A stretch of DNA of 64,000 nucleotides, taken from Sphingobacteriales bacterium 44-61 (GTDB lineage Bacteria > Bacteroidota > Bacteroidia > Chitinophagales > Chitinophagaceae). Numbering within the stretch: position 1 is the first letter of the stretch; every line of letters starts with the position of its first letter. The position numbers were made by a program, and so were the translations under genes. Positions 51,529-60,700 of this stretch are shown here, piece after piece. The stretch covers positions 1 through 64,000 of the forward strand of contig MKTW01000016.1 in NCBI GenBank assembly GCA_001898405.1. Direction: 5' to 3'. Under the pieces are notes generated by a model. It saw only the letters and a list, made by a program, of their open reading frames with translations, did no database searches and was not told where the DNA came from.

Positions 51529-52542
51529 TTAGAACTTCGGACAGTTCAGCTTCTTTGCACCCGGATCTACAGGACGTTTAACATAGATCAGTGATATTTC
51601 CACACCGCCTCTCGAATTGGAAGCAGCTTTCAGGGAAGAAGTATTTACATCATAAGAAGCACCGAAATGCCATTCTCCGAATTCCAGCCCAACATAAGGT
51701 ATCAAAGCATCTTCAAAACGGTACCAGGTGCCGAGATAAACATTTGTAGGGATCTCTTCATCGTTATTTACGTTTAAGCAGAAAGCACCACCCACCATGG
51801 TATTCTTGGCTTTGGCCTGCATGCTGTGGTTAGCTGCAAAATGGAATGAGTTATAAGTACCTACCGGTATCTTGGCACCGGCCTGGATAGTGGTGCGCAT
51901 ATTCAGTACAAAATCCCCTTTATTAAAACTTTCTTTTGGCCTGTTGAGGTGATACATGGAGGCACCGAGATAAAAATTGTTATAGCCATTAGTGGTACCT
52001 GTATAAATGACACCGGCATTTACATCAAAATAATTCAGATTTACCTGGCTGGAAGAAAAACTTTCCTGTGTAACACCGGTAAATCCGAAAGGAGTGAGCT
52101 GATCACCGAATGTAAGCTTGCTGGTGTTAAGGCGTTTATTCATGTAAGTTCCCTGGAAGCCGGCCCCGATCTGGTGATAGCCGTTTTCATCCAACCCTTT
52201 ATGATAAGCCATTGAAACACCGAAATAAGTACTGTTCAACGCTCCATCGCCTGCTTTATCGCTATATCCCATGAAGCCGATACCGAACTGGTCATTTTCG
52301 GGGATGCGGTTTTTGAGAATGCCCATATCGAAAGAAGCGGTCATGGTGGTATATGCATTGCTGATCGTCGGCCACTGATTGCGGTAGTTGGCGGCAAACC
52401 TGTAAACACCGTCAAACTTGCCGGTAAGAGCAGGGTTGAGGGTCATCGGTGAAGCGAAGAATTGTGAAAAATTAGGATCCTGTGCAGTTGATACACTTGC
52501 CAGCACAACACAGGCGATCAGGGTCGAAAGGAGTTTTTTCAT
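51529..52542 (-). CDS. PorP/SprF family outer membrane protein
   Basis: A 337-aa beta-barrel protein of the type IX secretion/gliding-associated PorP/SprF family. The signal peptide (1-20, ASVSTAQ) is followed by the family start DPNFSQFFASPMTLNPALTG, then FAANYRNQWPTISNAYTTM and repeated beta strands ending in SLIYVKRP. In the best-studied cases SprF-like proteins pair with a giant adhesin (SprB), and orphan copies such as this one occur in multiple paralogues. No sprB-like gene lies beside it; the downstream neighbour is a symporter 4 bp away. Confidence 0.9.
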   Translation of the reverse strand: MKKLLSTLIACVVLASVSTAQDPNFSQFFASPMTLNPALTGKFDGVYRFAANYRNQWPTISNAYTTMTASFDMGILKNRIPENDQFGIGFMGYSDKAGDGALNSTYFGVSMAYHKGLDENGYHQIGAGFQGTYMNKRLNTSKLTFGDQLTPFGFTGVTQESFSSSQVNLNYFDVNAGVIYTGTTNGYNNFYLGASMYHLNRPKESFNKGDFVLNMRTTIQAGAKIPVGTYNSFHFAANHSMQAKAKNTMVGGAFCLNVNNDEEIPTNVYLGTWYRFEDALIPYVGLEFGEWHFGASYDVNTSSLKAASNSRGGVEISLIYVKRPVDPGAKKLNCPKF

Positions 52543-52764
52543 CTCAGCAATTAAGTTTTTTCACTGGTCAGGCGCATACCAATCAAAGCTTTACCAGCCT
52601 TAGCATAAACGCCTGGACAGCCTGGAAATTGCCTTAAAGAGTATCCGAAAACGGGAAAATACAACAATCTCAAGACCTGCAAAAATTGAAGATCGTTGCT
52701 TGGCGTTGGTAAATTGCCTATAATTTAATGGATTAGCAATTAGGGATTTATGAAGATTGCCCGC

Positions 52765-53415
52765 TTACATCTGCACTTTCACTCCAAAAGCAAGATCACC
52801 GGCATCTCCCAGGCCCGGCACAATATAACCCTTGGCAGTAAGTTCATCATCAATATCACCACACCAGATAGTAACGGAAGGCTCTTCCCTTTTTACATAT
52901 TCAATGCCTACGGTGCAGGCTATGGCTGTGACGATATGGATCTCTTTGGGATGACCCTCTTCTTTGAGGAAATGGATGGTTTTTACCAGTGAAGCGCCGG
53001 TAGCCAGCATCGGGTCGGAAATGATAAGCACCCTGTTTTCCAGTTCCGGGCAGGAGATATAATCGAGGCTGATCTCGAAACTGCCGTCTTTTTTATGTTT
53101 CCGGTAGGCAGAAATAAATGCATTGTCGGCTTTGTCAAAATAGTTCAGCAAACCCTGATGCAGCGGCAAACCGGCTCTGAGGATGGTTGCCAGCACTGGC
53201 TGATGCTGCAGCACTTTGCTGGTAGCAATGCCCAATGGCGTTTGCACTTCTTTTTCTACAAAAGGCAATACTTTGCTGATCTCGTAAGCAGCCGCTTCAC
53301 CGATCCTTTCCAGGTTGCGGCGAAACCGCATACGGTCGGTCTGAACCTCTGTATCCCGAAGCTCACTTACCCAGTTGGTAATAAGACTGTGCTGTTCACT
53401 TAGATTGACGACCAT
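52765..53415 (-). CDS. upp: Uracil phosphoribosyltransferase
   Basis: Pyrimidine salvage: uracil plus PRPP to UMP. The PRPP-binding loop is VLIISDPMLATGASLVKTI (about residues 126-144) and the uracil-binding C-terminal segment is YIVPGLGDAGDLAFG. ATILRAGLPLHQGLL is the first phosphate-contact stretch. 216 aa, normal. The promoter box at 53445-53452 lies back to back with that of the divergent anmK. Confidence 0.95.
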   Translation of the reverse strand: MVVNLSEQHSLITNWVSELRDTEVQTDRMRFRRNLERIGEAAAYEISKVLPFVEKEVQTPLGIATSKVLQHQPVLATILRAGLPLHQGLLNYFDKADNAFISAYRKHKKDGSFEISLDYISCPELENRVLIISDPMLATGASLVKTIHFLKEEGHPKEIHIVTAIACTVGIEYVKREEPSVTIWCGDIDDELTAKGYIVPGLGDAGDLAFGVKVQM

Positions 53416-53435
53416 CTGAAGAGGTTTATCTTTCT

Positions 53436-53443
53436 TACTTTTG
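53436..53443 (+). promoter_or_regulatory. -7 box TACTTTTG of anmK
   Basis: A perfect plus-strand TAnnTTTG, predicted start near 53450 and leader of about 35 nt. It is one base away from the opposite-strand upp box. Confidence 0.5.
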
Positions 53444-53444
53444 G

Positions 53445-53452
53445 CAAATCTA
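53445..53452 (-). promoter_or_regulatory. -7 box TAGATTTG of upp
   Basis: A perfect minus-strand TAnnTTTG, predicted start near 53438 and leader of about 23 nt. It overlaps the region where anmK transcription should begin. Confidence 0.5.
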
Positions 53453-53484
53453 AAGGCTTAAATCTAAAATCTATAATATAATTC

Positions 53485-54576
53485 ATGATCTACAGGGCTA
53501 TCGGATTAATGAGCGGCAGTTCGCTCGACGGGCTGGACATTGTTTTTACAGAGTTGCATGAGAATGGCGGTAAATGGGCCTACGAGATCGTGAAAGCCGA
53601 TTGCTATCCTTACAGCGAAGATTGGACCAAACGTCTCTCCTCCGCCACTTCACTCAGTGCCCGCGATTACCTGCTATTGCACGCGGAATATGGCGATTAT
53701 ATTGGCCGGCAGGTGCTTCGGTTCATTGAAGAAAACGGCTTGCAGTACAAAGTGGCCCTTATTGCTTCGCACGGGCATACCACTTTTCATATCCCAGCAA
53801 AAAAAATGACGGCACAATTAGGTGATGGCGCCGCTATTGCTGCCGTTATTAATCTTCCTGTAGTCACTGATCTCCGTTCACTCGATCTCGCTCTTGGCGG
53901 CCAGGGGGCGCCTATTGTACCAATAGGGGAAAAACTTCTACTGCCAGGTTACGATTATTTCCTGAACCTCGGTGGCATTGCTAATATATCCATGAACGCA
54001 GCATCCTATACAGCTTTTGATATCTGCGCCGCCAACCGCGTACTCAACCTGCTTGCTTCAGAAGCTGGTAAAGAATACGATGAGGATGGAAAGATGGCAG
54101 CATCAGGCCATTTGAATGAAGCTTTACTTGATCAATTGAATGCACTGGACTACTATCAATTGCCTTATCCAAAATCGCTGGCGAATGATTTTGGAACAGA
54201 CAGGGTTTATCCACTGATCAAATCAGCCGGGCTGAACATACCGGACGCTTTACATACATATGCAGAACATATCGCTGTCCAGGTCAGGAATGCCATTACT
54301 TCTTTGCCTAATCATGAAGCAGATCAATCCAAACTACTTGCAACAGGTGGTGGTGCATTGAACAGCTATCTGGTAGAAAGGATCAAAGAACAATTAGCTG
54401 GTCTTGGTATCGAGGTTGTAGTACCGGAAAAAGAATTGGTACAATACAAAGAAGCATTGATCATGGCTTTGATCGGTGTGTTGCGTTGGAGAGAGGAAAA
54501 CAATGTATTGTCTTCTGTTACCGGTTCCAAAAGGGATAGTGTTGGCGGTGCTATGTGGATGGGTTTAGAGTCCTAA
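53485..54576 (+). CDS. anmK: Anhydro-N-acetylmuramic acid kinase
   Basis: Cell-wall recycling enzyme that hydrolyses and phosphorylates 1,6-anhydroMurNAc to MurNAc-6-phosphate. AIGLMSGSSLDGLDIVF is the N-terminal phosphate loop; SHGHTTFHIP, LGDGAAIAAVINLPVVTDLR, QGAPIVPIGEKLL and FLNLGGIANIS are family landmarks, and LLATGGGALNSYL the second ATP-binding stretch. 363 aa, normal. Convergent with the LytTR regulator gene, overlapping it by 12 bp, and therefore next to a predicted envelope-stress module. Confidence 0.95.
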   Translation: MIYRAIGLMSGSSLDGLDIVFTELHENGGKWAYEIVKADCYPYSEDWTKRLSSATSLSARDYLLLHAEYGDYIGRQVLRFIEENGLQYKVALIASHGHTTFHIPAKKMTAQLGDGAAIAAVINLPVVTDLRSLDLALGGQGAPIVPIGEKLLLPGYDYFLNLGGIANISMNAASYTAFDICAANRVLNLLASEAGKEYDEDGKMAASGHLNEALLDQLNALDYYQLPYPKSLANDFGTDRVYPLIKSAGLNIPDALHTYAEHIAVQVRNAITSLPNHEADQSKLLATGGGALNSYLVERIKEQLAGLGIEVVVPEKELVQYKEALIMALIGVLRWREENNVLSSVTGSKRDSVGGAMWMGLES

Positions 54577-55311
54577 TACCGCCTTTAACTTCCCATATCC
54601 ACCCCTGCTCACCGGTACTTTCAATCCTGAACGGAGTATTGCCACATGATTATCCTTTTCATAAGGATCGATCCGCGTGATCTGCTGTACGTTCACAATA
54701 TAAGAGCGATGCGAGCGCACAAACTGCTGCGCATCCAACACCTGCTCAAAATGGCTCATGGTTTTATTCTTCAGGAAATAACCTTCCTGCGTATGGATCT
54801 TTACATAATCATCAGCGGCTTCGAGATAAAAGATATCATGTACCGGAATGATCTTGATCTTGCTGCCATTCTTCACTACCACGCGATTGCTTTGTGAGGG
54901 TGATTGGGACGCTGTGTCGAGCAGCTCTTCTGTTTTGGCAGAGGTATTAGCATTGTTTTGCTGCTGTTCCATCCATTTGGCAACAGCTTTATCAAACCGT
55001 TCCTGGTTGAAAGGTTTTAAGAGGTAGTCAATGGCATGTGCTTCAAAAGCTTTGATAGCATATTCATCAAATGCCGTGGTAAAGATCACATTGGGTGGTT
55101 GCTCTATCAGTTCAAGCATTTCAAAGCCATTGATCTTGGGCATTTGAATATCGAGAAAGATCAGGTCGGGCTGGTGTTGCTGAATGGCTTTCACTCCTTC
55201 AAACCCGTCGCCACATTCGGTTATCAGTTCCAGTTCCGGGTGCTTTTGTAAATATTCCTTTACAATGCTTCTTGCAAGTGGCTCGTCGTCTATGATGATT
55301 ACTTTGCTCAT
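54565..55311 (-). CDS. LytTR-family response regulator
   Basis: A 248-aa two-component regulator: CheY-like receiver (1-120) with the acidic pocket IIIDDEP and phosphorylation site Asp54 in LIFLDIQMPK, the conserved Lys in YLLKPFNQERF, then a LytTR DNA-binding domain (145-248) with RVVVKNGSKIKIIPVHDIFYLEA and FVRSHRSYIVN. It is encoded 28 bp after the LytS-type kinase and should be its partner. The 3' end overlaps anmK by 12 bp on the opposite strand. Confidence 0.95.
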   Translation of the reverse strand: MSKVIIIDDEPLARSIVKEYLQKHPELELITECGDGFEGVKAIQQHQPDLIFLDIQMPKINGFEMLELIEQPPNVIFTTAFDEYAIKAFEAHAIDYLLKPFNQERFDKAVAKWMEQQQNNANTSAKTEELLDTASQSPSQSNRVVVKNGSKIKIIPVHDIFYLEAADDYVKIHTQEGYFLKNKTMSHFEQVLDAQQFVRSHRSYIVNVQQITRIDPYEKDNHVAILRSGLKVPVSRGGYGKLKAVLGL

Positions 55312-55339
55312 GATCCATTTATTTTATAAAATCGTTCTG

Positions 55340-56386
55340 TCAAGCCTCGGATAACTGTGGTATAGTAACCCTGGTTGTGAAAATATTATCTTTTGCTTCT
55401 GTTATTACAAGGTCGTTCCGGTCAAATAAAAGATACAATCGCCGCTGCACTGATTTCAATCCAAATCCCGTGCCCTGCCTGGGTGAAGAGGTTTCCGGAT
55501 CGAAGGGATTGCTGACGATCACTTCCAGTTCATTTTCTTTTGCCACCGTGCTGATGCGTATCACTGTTTCCCCGATCGTATCATACAGCCCGAATTTGAT
55601 AGCGTTCTCTACCAGTGGTTGCAGCAGCAAAGCCGGCAATTTCCTGGAAAGGGAAAGTGGGTCGATGGTTACGATTGGAGTGAGCCTGTTCCCAAACCGT
55701 ACCTTTTCTATTTCAAGATATAATTCAAGGTACTGGATCTCTTCCTGCAGGCTTACCCATTGCGTTTCTTCTTTTTTGATAGTGCCGCGGAGAAAATCGG
55801 ATAATTGCTGTACCATTTTCCTGGCTTCCTCCGGACGGCTGCCGATCAGCGCATTGATGGAATTAAGGCTGTTGAACAGAAAATGCGGTTGCAATTGCTG
55901 GCGAAGTTTGAACAATTCTGCATCCCTGGCCAGTTTTTCCGCATCTGATTTGCGCTCTTCACTGCGCTTCTGGTCCTGCCAGTTGAACCAGATAATGCCG
56001 ATCATCGTTACAATCCCCAGTATCAGAAATGCTATGCTGGAGCGGACCATCAACGAGCGGCGGAGAAAAATAGCATAACCTTCATACGAGTTCAGGGCCA
56101 GGCCCAATAACCATTTGCTCAACAGCAGCCACAGAATGGTGAGTACAACGCACATGCATAGTATATTCAGGTATTGGGTGAACTCGGGAACATAATAGCG
56201 CACCGTATTCATCACCAGCAGGCAGATCAGCAACAGGAGTATATTGCTGATGAGGCTGTCAATAACAGCGAGTTCCACCGGCCAATCGAGCGACCACAAC
56301 AGGATGGCATGATCGGCCATCAATACCACCCATGCGATACTGAAGATGATAAGAAACCGCCTGACGGTGAATAATGATACAGACAT
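55340..56386 (-). CDS. LytS/YehU-type sensor histidine kinase
   Basis: Membrane sensor kinase of the PF06580 (His_kinase) class. With the start at 56386 (MSVSLFTVRRFL) it has 348 aa: about four hydrophobic helices in the first 130 residues, a coiled linker (QDQKRSEERKSDAEKLARD) and the H-box QLQPHFLFNSLNSINALIG with phospho-acceptor His168. The ATP-binding part has LPALLLQPLVENAIKFGL (N-box) and GTGFGLKSVQRRL (G-box). The frame is open 30 codons upstream, but 56386 lies 4 bp after the preceding DUF4288 stop, the usual operon spacing. No extracytoplasmic sensor domain of size is visible, so it may sense within the membrane, possibly through the LiaF-like protein. Confidence 0.92.
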   Translation of the reverse strand: MSVSLFTVRRFLIIFSIAWVVLMADHAILLWSLDWPVELAVIDSLISNILLLLICLLVMNTVRYYVPEFTQYLNILCMCVVLTILWLLLSKWLLGLALNSYEGYAIFLRRSLMVRSSIAFLILGIVTMIGIIWFNWQDQKRSEERKSDAEKLARDAELFKLRQQLQPHFLFNSLNSINALIGSRPEEARKMVQQLSDFLRGTIKKEETQWVSLQEEIQYLELYLEIEKVRFGNRLTPIVTIDPLSLSRKLPALLLQPLVENAIKFGLYDTIGETVIRISTVAKENELEVIVSNPFDPETSSPRQGTGFGLKSVQRRLYLLFDRNDLVITEAKDNIFTTRVTIPQLSEA

Positions 56387-56390
56387 GCTA

Positions 56391-56750
56391 TCAGGCCAGT
56401 TTAAGTAGCTGATGGGTGTGGGTGAAAAAAATGTTTTCTGCTTTTTGGTTGACTGTATAGATGTATGATTCTGCATTGTCCCTCTCTTCTATCCTTGAAT
56501 AAAGCTCTGCACCGTCTATTAGTTCGCTTAGCAGGTAAAGTTCACTGACATTGATGAATTGCCACTGCACCAGTTGCTTCTTGCTGTTATAAAAAGTCTC
56601 CTGTTCTGTAGATCCTAATTCCTGGGCTTTGGTAAAAGCTTCTTCCTTGCTGTTGGCGGCAACCAGCCGCAACTGTTCATCAAACTGTGGCGTGTGTTCA
56701 CCTTCGCCGCAAACGATGCGGAATACCATTTTTGCAAGATACCAGTTCAT
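56391..56750 (-). CDS. DUF4288 domain protein
   Basis: A 119-aa cytoplasmic protein. The sequence MNWYLAKMVFRIVCGEGEH, VAANSKEEAFTKAQELG and QLVQWQFINVSELYLLSEL has the pattern of DUF4288, a small alpha/beta domain of unknown role. No signal or membrane segment. It sits between the LiaF-like gene (68 bp upstream) and the sensor kinase (4 bp downstream), so it is probably part of that operon; whether it takes part in signalling is unknown. Confidence 0.75.
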   Translation of the reverse strand: MNWYLAKMVFRIVCGEGEHTPQFDEQLRLVAANSKEEAFTKAQELGSTEQETFYNSKKQLVQWQFINVSELYLLSELIDGAELYSRIEERDNAESYIYTVNQKAENIFFTHTHQLLKLA

Positions 56751-56818
56751 AATAATCAGTTTGTGTGGTTAAGGTCAGCGAAATGATTGCAGTTGTTATG
56801 ATCAACCGCGGCCAGTTC

Positions 56819-57607
56819 TTAATAACTCTTGATCTCCATTCCTCCGAATATCATTGTCCCCTTCAGCACCAGTGTTTTGGTGGAAGGTTCTGATAGAGCA
56901 GCAAACTTTCTTTTATCGCTGATACCACCGAAGATGGTAACAGCTTCTGATTTGATAGACCAATTGGAAGGCACAATAAGCGTAGCTCCTCCGAATATGG
57001 CCGTTACTTCCAATACGGCTGTACCATTAATGTCAGCCTGCATCAGGTCAACTTCCGATCCGCCAAACACATTCACGATATCCCCTCCCTTGAAGTTCTT
57101 GGAAAGGATCACTTTTTTGGAACCACTGAAGATGCAGGTGGAGTCAATAACATCATCCTGGGAATAGAATTCCTCACCGGTCGGCTTTGCGGTTTCAGCG
57201 TTCATATATGGATTTTTTTTTTCAGAACAGGCTTGCCATCTGCCACGCTTCGGCCGGAGGATGAACACCAGGCCCAGCGCAATCAGTATCAGTGGCCACA
57301 TATGCCTTTTCAACTGACCGTCCATCGCATATTCATTTACCAGGAAAACACCACCGACTATTATAGGCACAAACCAACCTCCATCACGGAAACCTTTGCG
57401 GAGACCTATAAAAAGACCAATTGCGATCAGCAGCATCTGCCAGGTGAATAACCAAACCGGCATGGGAACGCCAAAACTTTTTACCAGCGCCAGACAGCCA
57501 ATAAACAAAAGGAAAAGGCCTGTCCAGACATGTCCGTGCGGATGACGCTCTCTTCTGCTTTCCCACCTCTGACGGGCATCTTCCCTGAAATCCCTGAAAT
57601 CGTTCAT
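56819..57607 (-). CDS. LiaF-like membrane protein
   Basis: A 262-aa protein: a charged cytoplasmic N-terminus (REDARQRWESRRERHPHG), about four hydrophobic helices between 27 and 115 (VWTGLFLLFIGCLALVKSFG, VWLFTWQMLLIAIGLFIG, WFVPIIVGGVFLVN, WPLILIALGLVFILRP), and a soluble C-terminal beta-helix-like domain with repeated GG/Phe-Gly turns (DIVNVFGGSEVDLM, LEVTAIFGGATLIVP, AVTIFGGISDKR, GTMIFGGMEIKS). This is the layout of LiaF/'cell wall-active antibiotics response' proteins, which inhibit a partner kinase in Firmicutes. Here the linked kinase is of the LytS type, not the LiaS type. Confidence 0.85.
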   Translation of the reverse strand: MNDFRDFREDARQRWESRRERHPHGHVWTGLFLLFIGCLALVKSFGVPMPVWLFTWQMLLIAIGLFIGLRKGFRDGGWFVPIIVGGVFLVNEYAMDGQLKRHMWPLILIALGLVFILRPKRGRWQACSEKKNPYMNAETAKPTGEEFYSQDDVIDSTCIFSGSKKVILSKNFKGGDIVNVFGGSEVDLMQADINGTAVLEVTAIFGGATLIVPSNWSIKSEAVTIFGGISDKRKFAALSEPSTKTLVLKGTMIFGGMEIKSY

Positions 57608-57764
57608 TGCTTTTGAATTTTAAGTAAAGCTAGGGCGGAGAAGCGCAAATAGCAATAGGCAAAGGGGCTATAAACCCTGCTTTATCGGTGAAATGCAGGA
57701 TTACGGGGGTGAGCAGCAACATTTTTATTTAACTTTCCCACTTAAACCATCACAAACCAAACAC

Positions 57765-60700
57765 ATGTCTTGTAAAAAACTGATCGCAGCTACTTTGTTG
57801 CTGCCAGCGTTCCTTTTTGCCCAGGAAAAGAAGGATACGAAGAAATGGGATGTTACCAATCCTGATGGTCCTTACAAAACGGTTTCATTTACCGTGGATG
57901 AAGGCACCTGGATGAACCTCGATCTTTCTCCTGACGGAAAAGAAATTGTTTTTGACCTCTTGGGGGATATTTACAGCATTCCCGTTACTGGTGGTGAAGC
58001 CAGGTTGCTGAGGGGAGGGCATTCAATGGATTTACAACCCTCTTTCAGCCCTGATGGAAAGAAACTGCTGTTCACTTCCGATGCCGCAGGTGGTGATAAT
58101 ATCTGGATGATGAACCGTGATGGTAGCAATCCTATACAGGTCACTAAAGAGAATTTCCGTTTGCTGAACAATGGTGCATGGTCGCCTGATGGCCAGTATA
58201 TCGTAGCAAGAAAACATTTTACAGCCAGCCGTTCGCTTGGTGCAGGGGAAATGTGGATGTATCATATCAGCGGCGGGAACGGTCTTCAACTCACTGCCCG
58301 TAAAAATGAACAGCAGGATGTGAACGAACCGGTGATATCACCCGACGGACGTTATGTATACTTCTGCGAGGATATGTATCCCGGCGGCATGTTCCAGTAT
58401 AATAAGGACCCGAACAACCAGATCTTTGTGATCAAACGCTTCGACAGGGATAAAGGAACGATTGAGACAGTAACCGGCGGACCAGGCGGTGCAGTACGCC
58501 CTGAACTTTCTCATAACGGCAAATACCTTTCTTTTATCAAAAGGGTAAGAACAAAAACAGTTCTCTATCTCCGCAACCTGGAAACAGGGGAAGAATGGCC
58601 GGTATATGATCAGCTTACCAAAGACCAGCAGGAAGCCTGGTCTGTATTTGGTTTGTATCCCCGCTATTCCTGGACGCCTGATGATCAGCAGATCATTATC
58701 TGGAGCAATGGCAAGATCTGGAAATTGGATGTGAACGGCGTAAATAAAGCAACACAGATCCCGTTTACAGCGAAAGTGACACAACGCATTTATGATGCTG
58801 TGCGTTTTCAGCAAGACATCAATCCGGATAAATTTGAAGTACACGTGATCCGCCAGGCTATTACATCGCCTGATGGAAAATGGTTATTCTTCAGTGCGGT
58901 CGGCAACCTCTGGAAAAAAGAACTGCCTTCCGGCAAACCACAACGGGTAACCAGCAACAGCGATGCAGGATATGAGTTTGAACCCAGCCTTTCACCTGAT
59001 GGAAAAACATTGCTGTATACTACCTGGAACGATTCTGCTTCCGGAACTATCTGGAAACTTTCTTTGCAGGGAAATGCAAAGCCGGTTAAGCTCAATAAGA
59101 CCAAAGGCATTTTCCGTCAACCTTCTTTTTCGCCGGATGGAAAATGGATCGTGTTCCGCAAAGAAGGAAGCAGCGACGCACTGGGAGAAGCATATACGGC
59201 CAAACCAGGTATTTATATAATGGCTGCTGATGGAAGCCAGGAAAGTTTTGTAACAGCAAGGGGTGATATGCCAAAGTTCAACAAGACCAACGACCGCATC
59301 TTCTATCAAACCGGCAGTGGACTGGCGAGTTGTAAACTGGACGGTACTGATGATAAGGCCCTGCTGAAAAGCACTTATGGCAACCAGTTCACCATTTCTC
59401 CTGATGAAAACTGGATCGCTTTTATCGATCTGCATAAAGCTTATGTAGCCGCATTCCCTAAAACAGGAAAGACTATCGATATCGGCAGCGGCACCGCTGA
59501 TTTCCCTGTGAAACTGGTAAGTAAAGATGCCGGTTTCAACCTTCACTGGAGCAACGACAGCCGCCAATTGCATTACACACTGGGCAGCCAGTATTATAGT
59601 ATCAATCTTGAAGACCGGTTCAGCTTTATTGCCAATAAGCCTGATTCATTGTTTAAAATACCCGAGCAGGGAATTGAAGTAGCATTGGAAATTACAACAG
59701 ATAAACCTAAGGGAACGATCGCGTTTACCAATGCACGCATCATTACCATGAAAGGAAATGAAGTGATTGAAAACGGAACAGTGATCGTGGAAGGCAACCT
59801 GATCAAGGCTGTAGGTAAAACAGGAGAAGTGACTGTGCCGGCCGGAGCAAAAACGATCGACTGCAATGGGAAGACTATTACACCAGGATTTGTTGATGCG
59901 CATGCACATGGTAACCATTTCAGAAGCGGTATCGTTCCGCAAAAACACTGGGCATATTATGCTAACCTGTCTTATGGAGTGACCACGATGCATGATCCCT
60001 CTGCGAATAGCGAATTGGTATTCGGACAAAGCGAAATGATTAAAGCGGGGGTGATGACAGGCCCGCGTGTGTTCTCTACCGGTACCGTATTATATGGAGC
60101 AGACGGTAATTTCAAAGCAGTGGTCAACTCTATTGATGATGCAAGAAGCGCTCTTCGAAGAACAAAAGCGTTTGGGGCCTTCTCTGTGAAAAGCTATAAC
60201 CAGCCACGCCGTGAGCAACGTCAGATGATCATACAGGCGGCACGTGAACTGAATATGGAAGTGGTGCCGGAAGGCGGGTCAACTTTTTATCATAATCTCA
60301 GCATGATACTGGATGGCCACACAACAATTGAGCATAATTTGCCGGTAGCACCATTGTTCAAAGACATGATCGAGCTATGGAAAAATTCACAAACAGGATA
60401 CACTCCCACGCTGATCGTAAACTATGCAGGCCTGAGTGGTGAGTATTACTGGTATCAGCATACGAATGTGTGGGAAAATGAGCGTCTGCTGCGTTTTACG
60501 CCACGTGCAGTAATCGATCCCCGTAGCCGCCATCGCACCATGGCACCGGATGAGGAATATGATAATGGCTATATGCTTACTTCCCGCAGTGTAAAGAAAC
60601 TGGCAGATGCAGGAGTGAGAATAAATATGGGCGCACATGGACAGATCCAGGGTATTGGCGCACACTGGGAAATATGGATGTTGCAACAGGGCGGAATGAG

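Noticed and set aside
55377-56078. Long antisense frame (233 codons) in the sensor kinase gene
   Set aside because: Serine/arginine-rich translation typical of a reverse-complement shadow.
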